64,000 bases of DNA from Haematobia irritans (GCF_050003625.1 NC_134397.1:280048070-280112069), one strand, 5' to 3'; shown: positions 1 to 12,553, counted from the first letter of the stretch. Translations and numbers: made by a program. Notes: generated by a model not told the origin, from the letters alone.

Positions 1-1192
1 TTTTTCTATTATCCACAATTTTGTCAGAATGAAATGTCTACCAGAAATATTGATTACATGTCCCACATTTCACAATAAATGGCCATGAACCATTTGATGT
101 CCGTCTGAGTCGTATTTGTAATTTGCACTAAAGCTTTCACAATTTGAATTCGATATTGCCACACCACAATTACACTGAAAAAATCATGTCCGGTTCCAAC
201 GATTTTGTCTATACACAAACGATTATTATATTGATTCGAGCACACAGAGAAGATGTTGGTTGAAAATCGATTGTTGTAATGAAAATTCTGCATTTACAAT
301 GAAATTACAGTGGTGTCAATCTATTTACTTTATTTACAACCATTATTTTGTTCCTTCTACCATTTGGCGCTTATTATTATGAATTTTTGTTTGTAATACA
401 AGTGAAATAGTTGTCTGAACTAAATGTCTCTCTTTTGAAAAATTTTGATCAAATTCGATATGCACAACCAACCTTATAAACCCGTCATAACTGTCGTTTA
501 GTATTCAGCACTTTCAATTGATATTCCCAGCCGAATTCCTTTGGAAATATTGCGATAAATGTCAATAATGTTATTAACAATTATTCAATGTTGAAGGAAA
601 ACGTTTTTTTAATTTAAAATAAAAACCACGGAAAATGGAAATACTTTTCTAAGTTTATTTGCCGTTTCTAAGTTTATTTGACTCCTCGGTGGACTGGCTC
701 TCAAATGTTTTTACGAACAACAGGATACTCAAGGCACGAGTCAAATGCAAATCGAGTTACACTTATTAAGTGTTAGATGTGGAACAATTTTATTGTATTA
801 AAGGGCAGAAGTTTAAACCATGTAACGACTTTAATTCAGCTCTGATGGAAAAATCAACCCCACGTCTGCCTTTTATCTATGAAACCTCAAAGGAAGTGAC
901 CATGGCGAGTAGATTCGTATTTATTTTTTAACCCTTCACACTAATTTTCTAACTTAATTTGTAGTGCTTTTAGACTGGCTATGGTATACCACTATGTGCT
1001 CAGGTCGGACTCCATTTCCTAATGTACTAAGAATCCCTAAAATTTAACTCCAATTGCCTGTCAATTCTGAAATCCATGCTAGCGGCTATACTTTTAAAGG
1101 TGAATTTTATTTAAAATTGTTATCAATGTATTGTATTTAGGTACAGTGTGATTTTATGTACGTTTCTATCATTTAAAAATATAAATAAAATA
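1..1192. other. AT-rich stretch without recognisable gene
   Basis: No coding frame with plausible composition, no RNA gene and no terminal repeats are seen here. The short minus-strand frame at 54-293 has no recognisable motif and looks like chance. The sequence does not obviously match other parts of the window. Confidence 0.5.
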
Positions 1193-1458
1193 CAATATTT
1201 TGAGGGAAAAATTAATTTTCAATTCGGTTAAGGTTCTAGTAAAGTTGGATGATACAACCAAATGTAGAAGGGAGCAACGACCAATTTCATTGTCTAATAC
1301 AACCAACTCCATATATAGTATTAGTTGGATTTCTCATAATTCGATTGAGACGACCGAATTTGTCGGGTATCACAACTGCCAGCATATAGTTGTTGTAACT
1401 GCCAAAAGGAGGTTGGCAATAAATTCGATTATCACAACCAATCTGTACTCTCTGTGGG
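1193..1458 (+). repeat. Interspersed repeat, family A, copy 1
   Basis: This stretch matches the reverse complement of 13959-14213 over about 255 bp. Shared blocks include CCATATATAGTATTAGT and CTGCCAAAAGGAGGTTGGCA, with scattered substitutions between. Alternating GTTGT and ACAAC blocks give it partial internal dyad symmetry. A 110-residue frame at 1200-1532 runs through it but is not conserved between the copies, so it is not treated as a gene. No clear terminal repeats or target duplication were found, so the element class is unknown. Confidence 0.65.
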
Positions 1459-1719
1459 CCAAAAAAGCGAATGGAATTGAAGTAAAGACAAATTTAAGAC
1501 ACGATTCTGTTTTAAATTTAAGTTTTGCGTAATTGATTGTAGGAAACAAAGATTAATTGGTTTGTTTAAAATCATTTTAACGATCATTTAAATTTCCAAA
1601 TTCGCACTCCACTTTATTGTATTTTTTTTTTTGTATCCCTTAAAATAAAGTCTTGAAAAACATCTCATATTTCTAAATGTATTTTGCTGTAATAGCAAAT
1701 ATTTTAAAAAAGTTTTCAT

Positions 1720-1930
1720 TAATTCTCTTTCATTTTAGGATAACCAATTTGAAGTCGAATCACTTTACTGTAAGGCCAAAACGACTTCATTGAAAAGTTG
1801 ATCGAGTTTTGGACAAGGAAAAAAACTTTATATCAGAGAAATGCGCCTTCTATGCTAAGTAAAATTCGGATTCGTATTTTAAGGACATGAAATCTTTGGC
1901 CTTACGGCAATATTTCTTTGAGTGTAGTGC
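1720..1930 (+). repeat. Interspersed repeat, family B, copy 1
   Basis: Matches the reverse complement of about 12024-12170 and of about 49518-49600. Shared words include AAAACGACTTCATTGAAAAG and AAGTCGAATCAC. The copies differ by many substitutions and small indels, so this is an old family. Class unknown. Confidence 0.55.
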
Positions 1931-2163
1931 AACCTAAATCTCTGCCAATCTCAATAATATTAGACCCCTTTTTATACTCGAGTCAAAACACTATGTGCAA
2001 ATACCATTTTTGGAAGTTGACATCTTTACTGAAAAAAAAAATCTTCTGAACTTTGTAGTATGTTAGCTCTTAATATGCGTAATATTCAGTTTCTTCTCGC
2101 CTTGACTACATATTTTACAACAAAATGGTTAATTGTAAACCATTTGTAAATGATTATTATTTT

Positions 2164-2185
2164 CTAAAAAAAAAAAAAAAAAAAC
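2164..2185. repeat. Poly-A tract
   Basis: A run of about 20 A residues. It could be a decayed retroposon tail, but no retroposon body is recognisable next to it. Confidence 0.6.
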
Positions 2186-2703
2186 AATATATAATGAAAC
2201 CCCATTGTTAATAAATTTATCAATGTCATTGTCCAAGAAAGTTTATACCATGGATTTAATTTGGCAAGTATTTTTTTTCGCCAATGACTAGCTTCCATAT
2301 AATAGACGGGGTATGGTGAAAGTGTGACAATGTACACACTAAATTGCTTTCTCATAGCAATGGTATCCAGGTCACCGGATATGAGATGAAATTTAAAAAT
2401 TTTCTTCATAAATCTCTGATCAATTGTTTTATTTTGAAACAGAAAATACACTTATGTCACACGAAATCTTCTTTTGCGATAAGGTATTGGAAAACAATGA
2501 ATGAAATTTATTTAAAAGAAACATTTGTTTAAAATTTCGTTCATCTTTCTGTGTACATATGTATTCATATGCGTATCTATTGACTTATTGGGTACGAATT
2601 GTAAATTTGTAATTATATGTTAGCATACTTCATCCCCTTCCCTAAGAAGGAGTACAGTGAGTAATTAATTTATTTATCAGAAAAGTCTCTAAATTTCTTC
2701 CAA

Positions 2704-3057
2704 ACAAACGTGGTGCAATGGTTAGCACGCCCGCCTTGCATGCACAAGGTCGTGGGTTCGATTCCTACTTCGACTGAACACCAAAAAGTTTTTCAGCGGT
2801 GGATTATCCCACCTCAGTAATGCTGGTGACATTTCTGAGGGCTTCAAAGCTTCTCTAAGTGGTTTCACTGCAATGTGCAACGCCGTTCGGACTCGGCTAT
2901 AAAAAGGAGGTCCCTTGTCATTGAGCTTAACATGGAATCGGGTAGCACTCAGTGATAAGAGAGAAGTTCACCAATGTGGTATTACAATGGACTGAATAGT
3001 CTAAGTGAGCCTGATACATCGGGCTGCCACCTAACCTAACCTAAACTAACCTAACGT
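2704..3057 (+). mobile_element. tRNA-derived SINE, near full length
   Basis: The 5' head resembles a tRNA: an A box (TGGTGCAATGG) near 2712 and a B box (GGTTCGATTCC) near 2755. A body of about 250 bp follows and the 3' end is a run of CCTAA repeats. The second good copy is at 59578-59900, and tail fragments lie at 18462, 19105, 27332, 31590, 32137 and 42062. A TATAAAAAGG motif occurs mid-body at 2899. Pol III promoter boxes plus a short tail repeat are the hallmarks of SINEs mobilised by a LINE. The flanks (TTTCTTCC before, CTTACAGCG after) show it landed in the right end of a composite element of the type complete at 42888-43793. Confidence 0.85.
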
Positions 3058-3142
3058 CCTTACAGCGAAAAGCAAATAGTAAACGAGGGTTGTTTGTCTA
3101 ACATTTTGTTTGGGAGGAAAGATTTATTTTTTGCGTGTAATT
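3058..3142 (+). repeat. Right-end fragment of composite tRNA-containing element
   Basis: Matches the last ~85 bp of the element at 42888-43793, ending in TTTTTGCGTG followed by TA. The SINE at 2704-3057 separates it from its own left part. Confidence 0.7.
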
Positions 3143-5914
3143 TTCTTTGAAAGCACATCTAGAGCCCCAAAGGAGTTGTCTTTTATGGATAAAATTGTCT
3201 TAAAGGCAAATCATTGGTACTCATTGCCATGTTTGTCTCAAATGAACATTTCATAGCCTGTAAAAGAAATTTAATAATAAAAAATAACTTCCTTGGTCTA
3301 AAATTTAGTTTGGACGACAAGACCGCCGACAACCATCGAGACATTTTTAAGTGTAAGTCTATCTCTTACGGGATGAACTATCGTGTGAGAAAAATATTCT
3401 CAATTTAACTTCGCATTTCTTTCCTCGAAACGGCTCTTCATTAAAGTGACGGTTTTTCAGTTCGCCCAAATAAACTGTTTCGCAGAGAAAAACAAATTGC
3501 AAACGATGAAACGAACATCGCGTCTTTTTTGGATTGCCTCCCTTACGAATCCCTTGAAAATTGTCTATAATAGCAATCAAAGAACTATAGCAAAAAACTA
3601 AAGTTAATTAAAAGCTAACCACATTTTTTTTTTTGTTTTACATTTACAAATGTCTGCGGACAATCAAGATAATGGCTTCCATTGCAACGCTTAACAACAC
3701 CAATAAAGACTTCATTTCTAATCTAGCCGTTCTCATTCAGACCTTTTTAGCCAATATTTCATAGCCATAGTACGAATATCGAATGTAACCACCTATTTTA
3801 ACGTCTGGGGACGTGTGAATGGGCTTTGCATACAGACACTTAATGTCAATAGACCTTATTTGATATTTGAATGTGGTTAATAGAACAGGCAACAACCACT
3901 TGGTGTGGTTATGGCCGACAAACAAACTTCCATCACCAGCAAATAAACTCCCATCATTCCATAGCTATGCAACTTGTAGACGATTTTTTGAGGGGGGGTA
4001 AGGAGTTAGGGTGTAGTAAGAGTGTACAAACATTAACCACTCAACCTCCCATACCAGAGTCACATCGAGCACCATGGAAATATACAAATAAAATGTAGCG
4101 CCAAATGGAAGTGGAAATGGAAATGAAAATGGCAATTCGTTAATTGAAGCAAACGATGTCATGAATGGGTTAACAGCGAAAAAGCAGTCTGTCATCAACT
4201 CGTACATAATAAATAGGAACTTTTGTTTTTGTTTTTATTTCTTGGAATATTTGATATGTACTTATCGAATGTGGATAATATCATCAAAATAACAAATTGC
4301 CATAACACTGTCTGCCAAATTTTAACACAAATGGGCAATCAAGCAGAAGTCAAGTCGAGATAATCGACTAAATACAAAAAATAAAACTAATTTTTATTAA
4401 TACCAATTGAAATAATAATCATAGAACTTTTTAAATTAAATGTGATATTTTTTAAAGTTAAGCTGAATTTAATACAAAGAAATTTCCATTCTAACTTTTG
4501 GTTTTAGTTCAATTTCCCAGAATTGAATTAAATTTTTCTTATAAACTGCTTCAATTTCATTCAAATGAAATTATATATTTGGTATATTCTCATAGCGAGA
4601 ATTTTCCATTTTAGGTACGACTGTCGATCACCACCCAAAAAACATCATACACAGAAAAAAAGTAATCTGTTTTATAGCAAGAATGAACTACGTCGTAAAA
4701 TTGAACTAAATTATACTCCACATTTTGACAAATAGTTTTGCAGTACAACTCACGTAATTGCACCCTCCCATTAACTAAAATTAAAGAAGAAAACCATTGG
4801 AGCCAAATCATGTGCATTTACGAACATTTTCTTTTGCTTTAGTTCATATTGAATTTATTTGTAGGGTCATTGAACTTTATACCCACATTTAGATCATAAA
4901 ATATTTAAGAAATGCATAAAAAAGGGCAATTTCATAGTGCTGTGGAAAATTAAAAAAAAAAAAATAAAATTTAACTACAAACAAATATTTTTTTTTTCAA
5001 TAAAAATAAGTTAAATTTTGCGTTAGTTTAAGTACGGAAATTTTTTTCGGTGTACGTCGAGCGCATAATACATTGCAACATTGCCATAACAAAGTCCAAC
5101 TCTCTATTTGCAACAATTTGGAGGAAGTTAATTTGTACTTTTGTCCATTTCGGTTGGGTGGTTGGATTGTTCAAGTCTTATGGGAAATAATATGGCTATA
5201 CACAAAATATATATTAAAAGTCTATGGATCCCTAGCAGGGCTGGTCGTATTCCATAGACAGTTGGTAGTTGGATCGATGATACCTTTTCAAAATGACGGA
5301 GAGAAAATGAAATGGAAATACTCGTAATCAACCAACCATCATCATCCACCGCCCTCCAACAGCAATGCCAAAGTAAATGTTAATAATTTATAAACAAAAG
5401 AATATCAAACAATAAGACCATCGGATGGAGTAATTATCATAATTGTCGGCCATATTTAATGGTGTACGAAAGTCACAAGAAATTTTTGAATACCAGCAAG
5501 TGTGGGTAAATGGTTCTGTTTTCAAAACAGAAACAAATTAAAATTAATTAATTTTTATATGATACCATGGTGATGGTAATGAGAAGTGAGAGCGAGTAAT
5601 GACAACATGATATGTAATGATTTGGGAAATTAAGGGATACATGGAAATCGGAACGTGAACACCATCAAAAATATCATGAAATTCTAACGGCGAATAGATG
5701 CAAATTTGTTTTTCTCCGTGTGTTAATTGCTAAAGTCTGGTAAAAATGAATATAAGATTAAAATGACAAATAATTACATATAGACATTAATAAACTTTTT
5801 ATATGAATGTGGTACACTCAGAAAAAATATCTTTTAAAATATTGAAGTATTTCTTCTCCAAGTTTATTTAATACTCTGTTTTTATCACAATAATTAAATA
5901 AATCTTTCTGGAAT
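3143..5914. other. Long stretch without recognisable gene or repeat
   Basis: About 2.8 kb with no homologous copy noticed in the window. There are several short frames on both strands (for example 3871-4098 and 5073-5327), none with a recognisable domain. The sequence is less monotonous than the transposon-derived parts and may be single-copy intronic or intergenic DNA. Confidence 0.45.
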
Positions 5915-7507
5915 TAAAACAGGTATATACAGTAGTAAGTTCGGCCGGGCCGAATGTTAAAGACCCACCATTCAAAGTTTCCTTTGAAAACTCTACGTCG
6001 GTGCGGGTATCTTGATAATATATGTAGGATTTAAGGGGGTTTGATGACAGATATTGTCCCAAGCAGATCAATTCAACCAGTACACTTCCCGAAGATAAAT
6101 TTAATGTCTCTACCTATGAATACCAAATCAGATTCTGGATTTATAAGAACCAATTTTGATTGAATTTTAGAGAAATCATAAACATATCGTTTAAATGATG
6201 AAAAAAGCCTTGATTTGAAATCTTAAATCCGTAGATTTTTATCGCCATTATTTAAATGATAACGAGGAGTAAAATCAGGAAATTTTACTTTTAGTTTCAA
6301 GCAATTGATATGATCCTGCTATGCCCTCAAGAAGTGAAATCGGTCGATCGATAAATGTCTTACATAATGGACCGGTAGAAATAAATGAGATACAAATTTT
6401 TGAGGGTCAAAAATACCAGTATATTTATATTTTCAGGCAAAGTGAATACAAAATACAGATTCTAACAACCAAAGAACTAAATCCGGGAGGTAGGTCTATA
6501 TGGGGGCTATACCAAAACATGGACCAATACTCAAAATTTTCGGCACACCTTCCTCAAATACCTCTAGAATTCAAATTTCAGACAAATTGGGTAAAAACTA
6601 CGAAATCTAAAATCTGATCGCCCGATTTTAAATTTCGCACACCTATTTGTGGTCCTAAAATACATCTCGTTTTCCAATTTTAGGCAAATCGAATAAAAAC
6701 TAAATTTCAAGCAAATCGAATAGAAAATACAGTATCTAGACGCCCAAGAAGGGAGATAGGTCTATATGGACCGAAACCAAAACATGAACCGATACACTCC
6801 ATTTACGACACCCCTATTTGTGGTCTTAAAACATCTCAAGATTTTCAATGTCAAGAAAATCGGATAGAAAATACAGTTTCTAGACGCCCAAGAAGTAAAA
6901 TCGGGGGATCGGTCTATATGGGGGCTATACCAAAACATAAACCGATACTCCCCATTTTCGACACCCCTATTTATGGTCATAAAATACCTCTAGATTTCAA
7001 ATTTCATGCAAATCGGATAGTAAATACAGTTTCTAGAAGCCCAAGAAATAAAATCTGGAGATCGGTCTATATGGGCGCTATACCTAAACATGGACCGATA
7101 CTCACCATTTTTGGCATAACTCTTTATGGTCCTAAAATACCTCTAGATTTCCAATTTCAGGCAAATTGGATAAAAGCTACGGTTTCTATAAGCTCAAGAC
7201 ACCGAAATCTGGACCGATATAGCCCATCTTCGAACTTGACCTGTCTGCAGACAAAGGACGAGTTTGTGCAAAATTTCAGCACGATTGCTTCATTATTGAA
7301 GACTGTAGCGTGATTACAACAGACAGACAGCCAGACAGACAGACGGACATGGTTATATCGTCTTAGAATTTCTCCTATATATAACATATTCCTCTATATA
7401 ACATATTCTTTATATAGTCGGAAATCGATATTTCGATGTGTAACAAACGGAATGACAAACTTATTATACCCCCGTCACCATTCTATGGTGGTGGATATAA
7501 AAAAAAA
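5915..7507 (-). mobile_element. Interspersed element with ~153-bp internal array
   Basis: Read on the minus strand it starts near 7507 with a TATACCC-type head containing a short hairpin (CCACCATAGAATGG, around 7475-7490). It continues through CCGTCTGTCTGTCTGG (about 7330) and a region of tandem units, and ends near 5915 with CGGCCGAACTTACTACTGTATATACCTG, written here only as a description of the end motif family seen again at 55050-55085. Tandem units repeat every 152-153 bp (GGTCTATA at 6759, 6911 and 7064). Heads with a TATACCC hairpin and GTCCGTCTGTCCG blocks resemble the Drosophila INE-1/DINE-1 group as I recall it. That assignment is from memory and uncertain. The 131-residue frame at 6918-7313 is a by-product of the array. 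Confidence 0.7.
6489..7240 (-). repeat. Tandem array, ~152-153 bp period
   Basis: About four and a half degenerate units. Each contains GGTCTATATGGGGGCTATAC, an ACACCCCTATTT-type block and an AAATTTCA..CAAAT block. Spacing between equivalent points is 152 and 153 bp for the last three units. Confidence 0.8.
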
Positions 7508-7703
7508 CTAATTTAAAGATGATGATAAAAATTATTAAAGTGGAGGAAACATGAACTCAAAGAAAGCCATTTGTGCTCTGATGACTTGGGACACTGAAAA
7601 TAATAACATAAATAATTTCATAATATTTATATATGTAATAAATTGCGCTTTCTCTTTTTTCGCTTTAATACTTAATTAGGAATCCATAATTGGGCAAAAT
7701 TTA

Positions 7704-7952
7704 CACGCAGAGGAGGAATATGATCACCTCAAACATGTTTCAAGAGCAAAATGTTATTTTTGTATGGTGACCATGTAACATGTTTGTCACTAAAACGTTA
7801 TTTTCTCGTCAAAATCAGATACATTCCGAAATCAGATACATGATTTCCGAGAAAATAACATGGTTGCGAAAACCATGTTACATGTTCACTACCCAAAAAT
7901 AACATTTTACTCTTAAAACATGTTTGAGGTGATCATATTCCTTTTCTGGGTG
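7704..7952. mobile_element. MITE family C, TA-flanked foldback element (complete)
   Basis: A 249-bp element with TA on both sides (7702-7703 and 7953-7954). The termini form long imperfect inverted repeats of more than 60 bp; both carry GGAATATGATCACCTC and AAACATGTTT. The TA duplication and lack of coding capacity fit a non-autonomous Tc1/mariner-type element. Further copies: 26160-26383 (right end lost), a diverged copy at about 11447-11636 and a right-end fragment at about 49008-49050. Confidence 0.85.
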
Positions 7953-8064
7953 TATGAACACACTACTAAACCAAACTCATTAAATTGGAGCATACGAAGA
8001 ACTACATTAGTTTGCATTTTAGTTTAATTTGAGGCGGAGTTGGTATAGAATGAGAACAACAACA

Positions 8065-8292
8065 CACCCAAAGAAAAAATACTTTCCTAAGGAACGTAAT
8101 TTTAGGCAAACGAAATTTCCTTTTGACATAAAGTATTTTCATTGAGAGCAAATAAACCCGAATTGATGAAAAAACTTGAAACAATGGTCTCTAATCTGTT
8201 TTAATTGCTTCTAAAAAAATTGTTTAGCAACAAAAGAAATCTTCGTTTGTTTAAAATCTCGTTCCTTAGAAAAGAAAACTCTTCTTTCAGTG
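8065..8292. mobile_element. TA-type MITE with ~49-bp imperfect inverted repeats
   Basis: The left end CACCCAAAGAAAAAATACTT pairs with the reverse complement of the right end (CACTGAAAGAAGAG...), and both continue into CTAAGGAACG and CAAACG. TA follows the right end (8293-8294). The left flank is CA, probably a mutated TA. No coding capacity. Fits a Tc1/mariner-type non-autonomous element. Confidence 0.65.
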
Positions 8293-8294
8293 TA

Positions 8295-9378
8295 TGAGAG
8301 CCACCTTACACTAAAATAAAAACCATTTTTTTTATGTATTACATACAGTTTCCTAAGTTTAATAAAAGAGTCCGTATACATTATTAGCAAAACTCATAAT
8401 TCAGGAACAATTACCTGCAAGAAAATGTTCATTTAGAATGCGGAAGTGGAAAAATTTTGCTTACAGCCAAAGAATTTTGCATGGGCTTGTGATAGGGCAA
8501 AAGTAATCTTTTTAACCCTCTGCTGCCATTAGTTCTTCAGATGTGATGCTATTTCAGTATTTCGGATTTCATTATAGAAAAGTAAGGAAAAATTAAAAAC
8601 AAATAAAATTTATCTTTATTTTTCGAATTTTAATTTTATATAAATACTTTTTCAATAATATTAGCCGAGCAATAAACCGATACACTTTTCAAGGTTTTTT
8701 TTTGCAATACTTTATACAAAGTAAAATTCAGAATATATGTTATAAATTTATTGCGAAAACGGCGTAATATCACCTCAAAAGGACTTCTTGTGAAGTGAAA
8801 ATTGAATTGCATTATTTAATGTATATTAAAAGTAAGACCTAGGAAGAACACCAAATTTTCATATATTTTACAGAAATCTCCATAATATATAAAAACGTCC
8901 AATTTTATGTACATTTTCATAATTTATTGTTTTGTGTGTATAATCAATATTTTGTATCAGATCAAAGTTATTATAGCCTAGCCCCACAGATTACCTTACC
9001 TGACAACATGTTCTCGTATAGGAATGCATATCCACGCACAAAAAATAATTAATTTATTTTATGAATAGTGTTCACAAAAATTTTCCAAATAAGGTTACGG
9101 ATACATACATAATATTAATGAAATGTTCTATATTATAAATAAAATATACATATGTATTTATATGTAATATTTACGGACAATATCATACATTAAATGTAAC
9201 TTTTCCTTTTTTCGTTTGGAAACATGAACAAACGAAGCATAGTGAATATTGTGGTACACCATCAACCTTTTCCAGTAATAAACAATCTTTCGATCACCAC
9301 GGTGACTCAAACTTTACTGATAAAATTGAAAATAAATGCAAGTAAAGAAACGTTATGTTTCGATATTTTTGGTCTCGC
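8295..9378. other. AT-rich stretch without gene
   Basis: Very AT-rich with homopolymer runs and no supported feature. TTAACCCTCTGCTGCC near 8513 resembles one piggyBac-type end, but no partner end was found. Confidence 0.5.
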
Positions 9379-9386
9379 ATGGTAAG

Positions 9387-10170
9387 CAGTGCTGCCGCTA
9401 GTGAAAAATTGAGTGAAGTAAATTTTGGAAAAAAGTGGAGTAGATCGAATAAAATTGAAGTAGCGAAATATTTCTCTAAGACCCCATAAAGTATATATAT
9501 TCTGGGTCGTGATGAAATTCGGAGTCGATTTGAGCATGTCCTTCCGTCCGCCCGTCCGCGCGTCTGTTGAAAACACGCTAACTTCCGAACGAAAGAAGCT
9601 ATCGACTTGAAACTTGGCACAAGTAGTTGTTATTGATGTAGGTCGGATGGTATTGCAAATGGGCCATACCGGTCCACTTTTACGTATAGTTCCCATATAA
9701 ACGGACCGCCAAATATGGCTTGCGGGGACTCTAAGAGAAGCAAATTTCATCCGATCCAGCTGAAATTTAGTACATGGTTTCAGCATATGATCTCTAACAA
9801 GCATGCAAAAATTGGTCCACATCGGTCCATAATTATATATAGCCCCCATATAAACTGATCCCCCCATTTGGCTTGCGGAGCCTCTAAGAGAACCAAATTC
9901 CATCCGATCCGGCTGAAATTTGGTATATGGTGTAAGTATATGGTCTCTAACAACTATGCAAAAATTGGTCCACATCGGTTAATAATTCAATGATTAAAAC
10001 CGCTATGTTCATCGTTATTAAAGGAATACGAAAAACAATTAGGTAATATGGGGGAAATTTTAAAAATTTGAAGCAGAACAAAAAGTGAAGCAGATTTTTG
10101 GAAGAAGGAGTGACGAAGTAAATTTTGTGAAAATGAAGCAAAATACTTCGAAGTAGTAGCGGCAGCACTG
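9387..10170. mobile_element. Non-autonomous hAT element with 8-bp target duplication
   Basis: A 784-bp element bounded by the inverted repeat CAGTGCTGCCGCTA (left 9387-9400; right end AGCGGCAGCACTG at 10158-10170). It is flanked by an identical 8-bp duplication ATGGTAAG (9379-9386 and 10171-10178). An 8-bp duplication with ends starting CAGTG is diagnostic of the hAT superfamily. The interior holds about 500 bp of the 153-bp-array family (9478-9990) instead of a transposase. The 222-residue minus-strand frame at 9307-9975 runs through that repeat and is not a transposase. Confidence 0.9.
9478..9990 (+). repeat. 153-bp-array module inside the hAT element
   Basis: Shares TAAAGTATATATATTCTGGG, a GTCCGTCCG-like block, AACTTGGCACAAGTAGTTGT and CCATATAAAC-type units with 53330-54000. 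Neither the TATACCC head nor the ACTTGTTTTT end of the free element is present. It is therefore a partial copy, either captured or trimmed. Confidence 0.75.
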
Positions 10171-10178
10171 ATGGTAAG

Positions 10179-11446
10179 CTTGTATTGGTTGTATTATATG
10201 CGTGTGTTATATACTTATAAGAGGAACGCTATGTTGTGGTTCTCTCACGTTGAGAGAAATCCAGTATTTTTGGATATAATATGTAAAGGTTCATGAATTT
10301 TCTGAAATAGACCATGTACATTATTACAAATAACAATTATTTACGAAAAAAATATATTATGTAAAAGTGCATCTATTTTATGGAAGAGTACATATATGGT
10401 TAAACATTTTATTTTTTTTTTTGTGTGCACGATATATAAATCTTCATAAAAAGCAATCCCTGACAAACAAAGTTTTCGAAATCATTTTGCTTCCGACATA
10501 TATAAATATGAATTCAGTATCGTGTCCAATTGCACTAGACCTCGTTGATATTGGCAACAATGTTTTCTATTTTCAATTAGTTTTACGATTTTGGTGACCA
10601 AACGCCCGTTAAGTCGGCTATAAAAGAATATCCGCCAACCAACCAACACCAGCGATAATAGGGCAAAATGACAAAAACCACGAAATCATCATTAAAGACA
10701 AATGACACAAAGGAACGGTCTGCAACCAACAATATATCGCGCGACATATATTTGCTACAGGCTTCGCAACTGCGAATTATGCAGGTACCAGGCGGAACAT
10801 GACTGCAAGTTGCTTATCTCTAGGAGTTAGTCTGCATGTGGTGGTGATGCATGCAACACTACTTAATTTAATAAGTGCTAATGAGTTTCACAATGGAAAA
10901 TCCATTAAATCTGCTGCAGTTTGAAAGAAAGAAAAAAACATGCACACTATCTTTTAGATGCATGCATAAAATGTGGTTTGGCTCTTATCTGTGGTCGACA
11001 GGAAACAGACATACAGGTTACTAGAAAGCACATGACGATGACGATGATGGACAGGGACAGGGACGAACCGTGAACTTTTAAAAAGCTTGTTTTAACCAAC
11101 AGTACCACCATCCACTGATATGCATCAGAAGAAATGCTAAGAATCATCAACTTAGATATTCCGTCAAAATGTTTTGCAAGTTCGGCTTAACCGCAAATTA
11201 GTTGCTTGTTGTAAGCAAATGTTACCGATATCACAAGTCGTCCACACTTGTGTGGTACATACTTTGGTGAGTCTATATGTAACGAGTGCACTGGGGTTTG
11301 TTCTTAAGTCATATATTAAAGTGGGTGATCAGATTAATGCTATGAAGATAAGGTAGTTAACATATGAAAGTGTTCATTCATGATATTACAGACATTTTGT
11401 ATTTGTATGAAGAATTTCCAAATACCATATAAAGTTATAAACGCCC
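10179..11446. other. Apparently single-copy stretch, no gene found
   Basis: No repeat partner was noticed from about 10.57 to 11.35 kb, and base composition is less AT-extreme than in the flanks. A TATAAAAG at 10619 has no recognisable gene downstream. The frames at 10947-11150 and 11174-11356 show no known domain. Candidate conserved non-coding DNA, by inference only. Confidence 0.4.
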
Positions 11447-11636
11447 AGAGAAGGAATATGGTCACCTCCTAGAGGAAAATGTAAATTTTGGACTGTGTAC
11501 ATGTAAGAAGTTTGTCACAACAAAGTCTTTTTCTCGGACATAATATATCTGATTTCGACAAAAATTTTATATCTGTAGAGAAAACTACATTTTTGCGGTG
11601 GAAATGTTCCCCATCAAAAAAAAAAAAAAAACATTT
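11447..11636. repeat. Diverged copy of MITE family C
   Basis: The left end CGCCCAGAGAAGGAATATGG and the interior (ACATGTAAGAAGTTTGTCAC, TTTTTCTCGG) match 7704-7860 with many changes. The right inverted repeat is lost in a poly-A run. Confidence 0.6.
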
Positions 11637-12023
11637 TGTTCTAAATAATCAGTAAAGTGGAAAACTTTACCTGCCGTTATTTGGCATTAAGTGTGCCTCA
11701 TAGTTTTTTTGGAAAAAAGTTCACCAGGAATATTTGTTTTACCCATTCTAATACCCAATGTCTTGCGTTTAGGTTTCGTGTGAATATTCCAAGCCAAAGT
11801 GTTACAGAGCCATCCACCGTGCTGATTAATTTAACTGTCGTCGAAGACTGTTTTTTCCAACTTGCAAATATTGCTCGAAAAGTGTACATTGAGATCAGCA
11901 AAGACAAGAGCTACTAAACCACAGCCACATATAAATCATAATATTTATGATGAAAGATCGAAATAAAATATTATTATTATTTTTTAGTTTAGTATTAACG
12001 AGAAATTGATTGCACTAAAAGAA

Positions 12024-12370
12024 TTGTGCTGAGGTCAAAGATTTAAAGTCCTTAAATTTCGAATACGAATTTTGCTTATATAAATGTTTTCCTTGTCTAA
12101 AAGTCGGGAGACTTTTCAATGAAGTCGTTTTGTCCTTATAGTTAGGTGATTCGACTTAAAATTTGGTGTGCTAACATGAAAGAAAATTTCGATTTACTCA
12201 ACTTGGCTTTAATACTTCTGAATATTTCTTCAAACTTAATTAAATCATCCTTTAAATTTGTTGAATTTTTGCATCTTGGCTACAAAGCTAAAAAGCGTTT
12301 AAAAATAGGAGCTGGTTTTTAACACTTTATTTTAAAGACGTTGTTTACTTGATATGAATATTTAAGTTGT
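12024..12370 (-). repeat. Interspersed repeat, family B, copy 2
   Basis: Longest copy of family B. It aligns inverted to 1720-1930 and in direct orientation with 49518-49745 (shared CAACTTGGCTTTAATA and TTTTCAATGAAGTC). No terminal structure is recognised. Confidence 0.55.
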
Positions 12371-12553
12371 CGTTAAAAAATGTTAAATGGGTTTTGCTAT
12401 CATCATAGTAAGAAGCTTTTTAGCTTCGGTCTCCTATCCGATAATTTTTTATTGATATTTTTAATGGAAATCCAACAAATTTTGAAAAATAGAAATTTTC
12501 TTGGAATTTTTTGTGCATTTGTATGTAACGCCAAGAAGGACAACGTTTTACTC

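Noticed and set aside
1200..1532. 110-residue plus-strand ORF
   Set aside because: It overlaps an interspersed repeat whose other copy does not conserve the frame.
2704..2770. Functional tRNA gene at the SINE head
   Set aside because: It is followed by a constant SINE body and tail, and the second copy is flanked by a target duplication.
8513..8530. Second piggyBac MITE (TTAACCCTCTGCTGCC)
   Set aside because: Only one end was found; chance or a remnant.
9307..9975. 222-residue minus-strand ORF inside the hAT element
   Set aside because: It runs through the 153-bp repeat module, shows no transposase motif, and equivalent frames appear wherever that repeat occurs.
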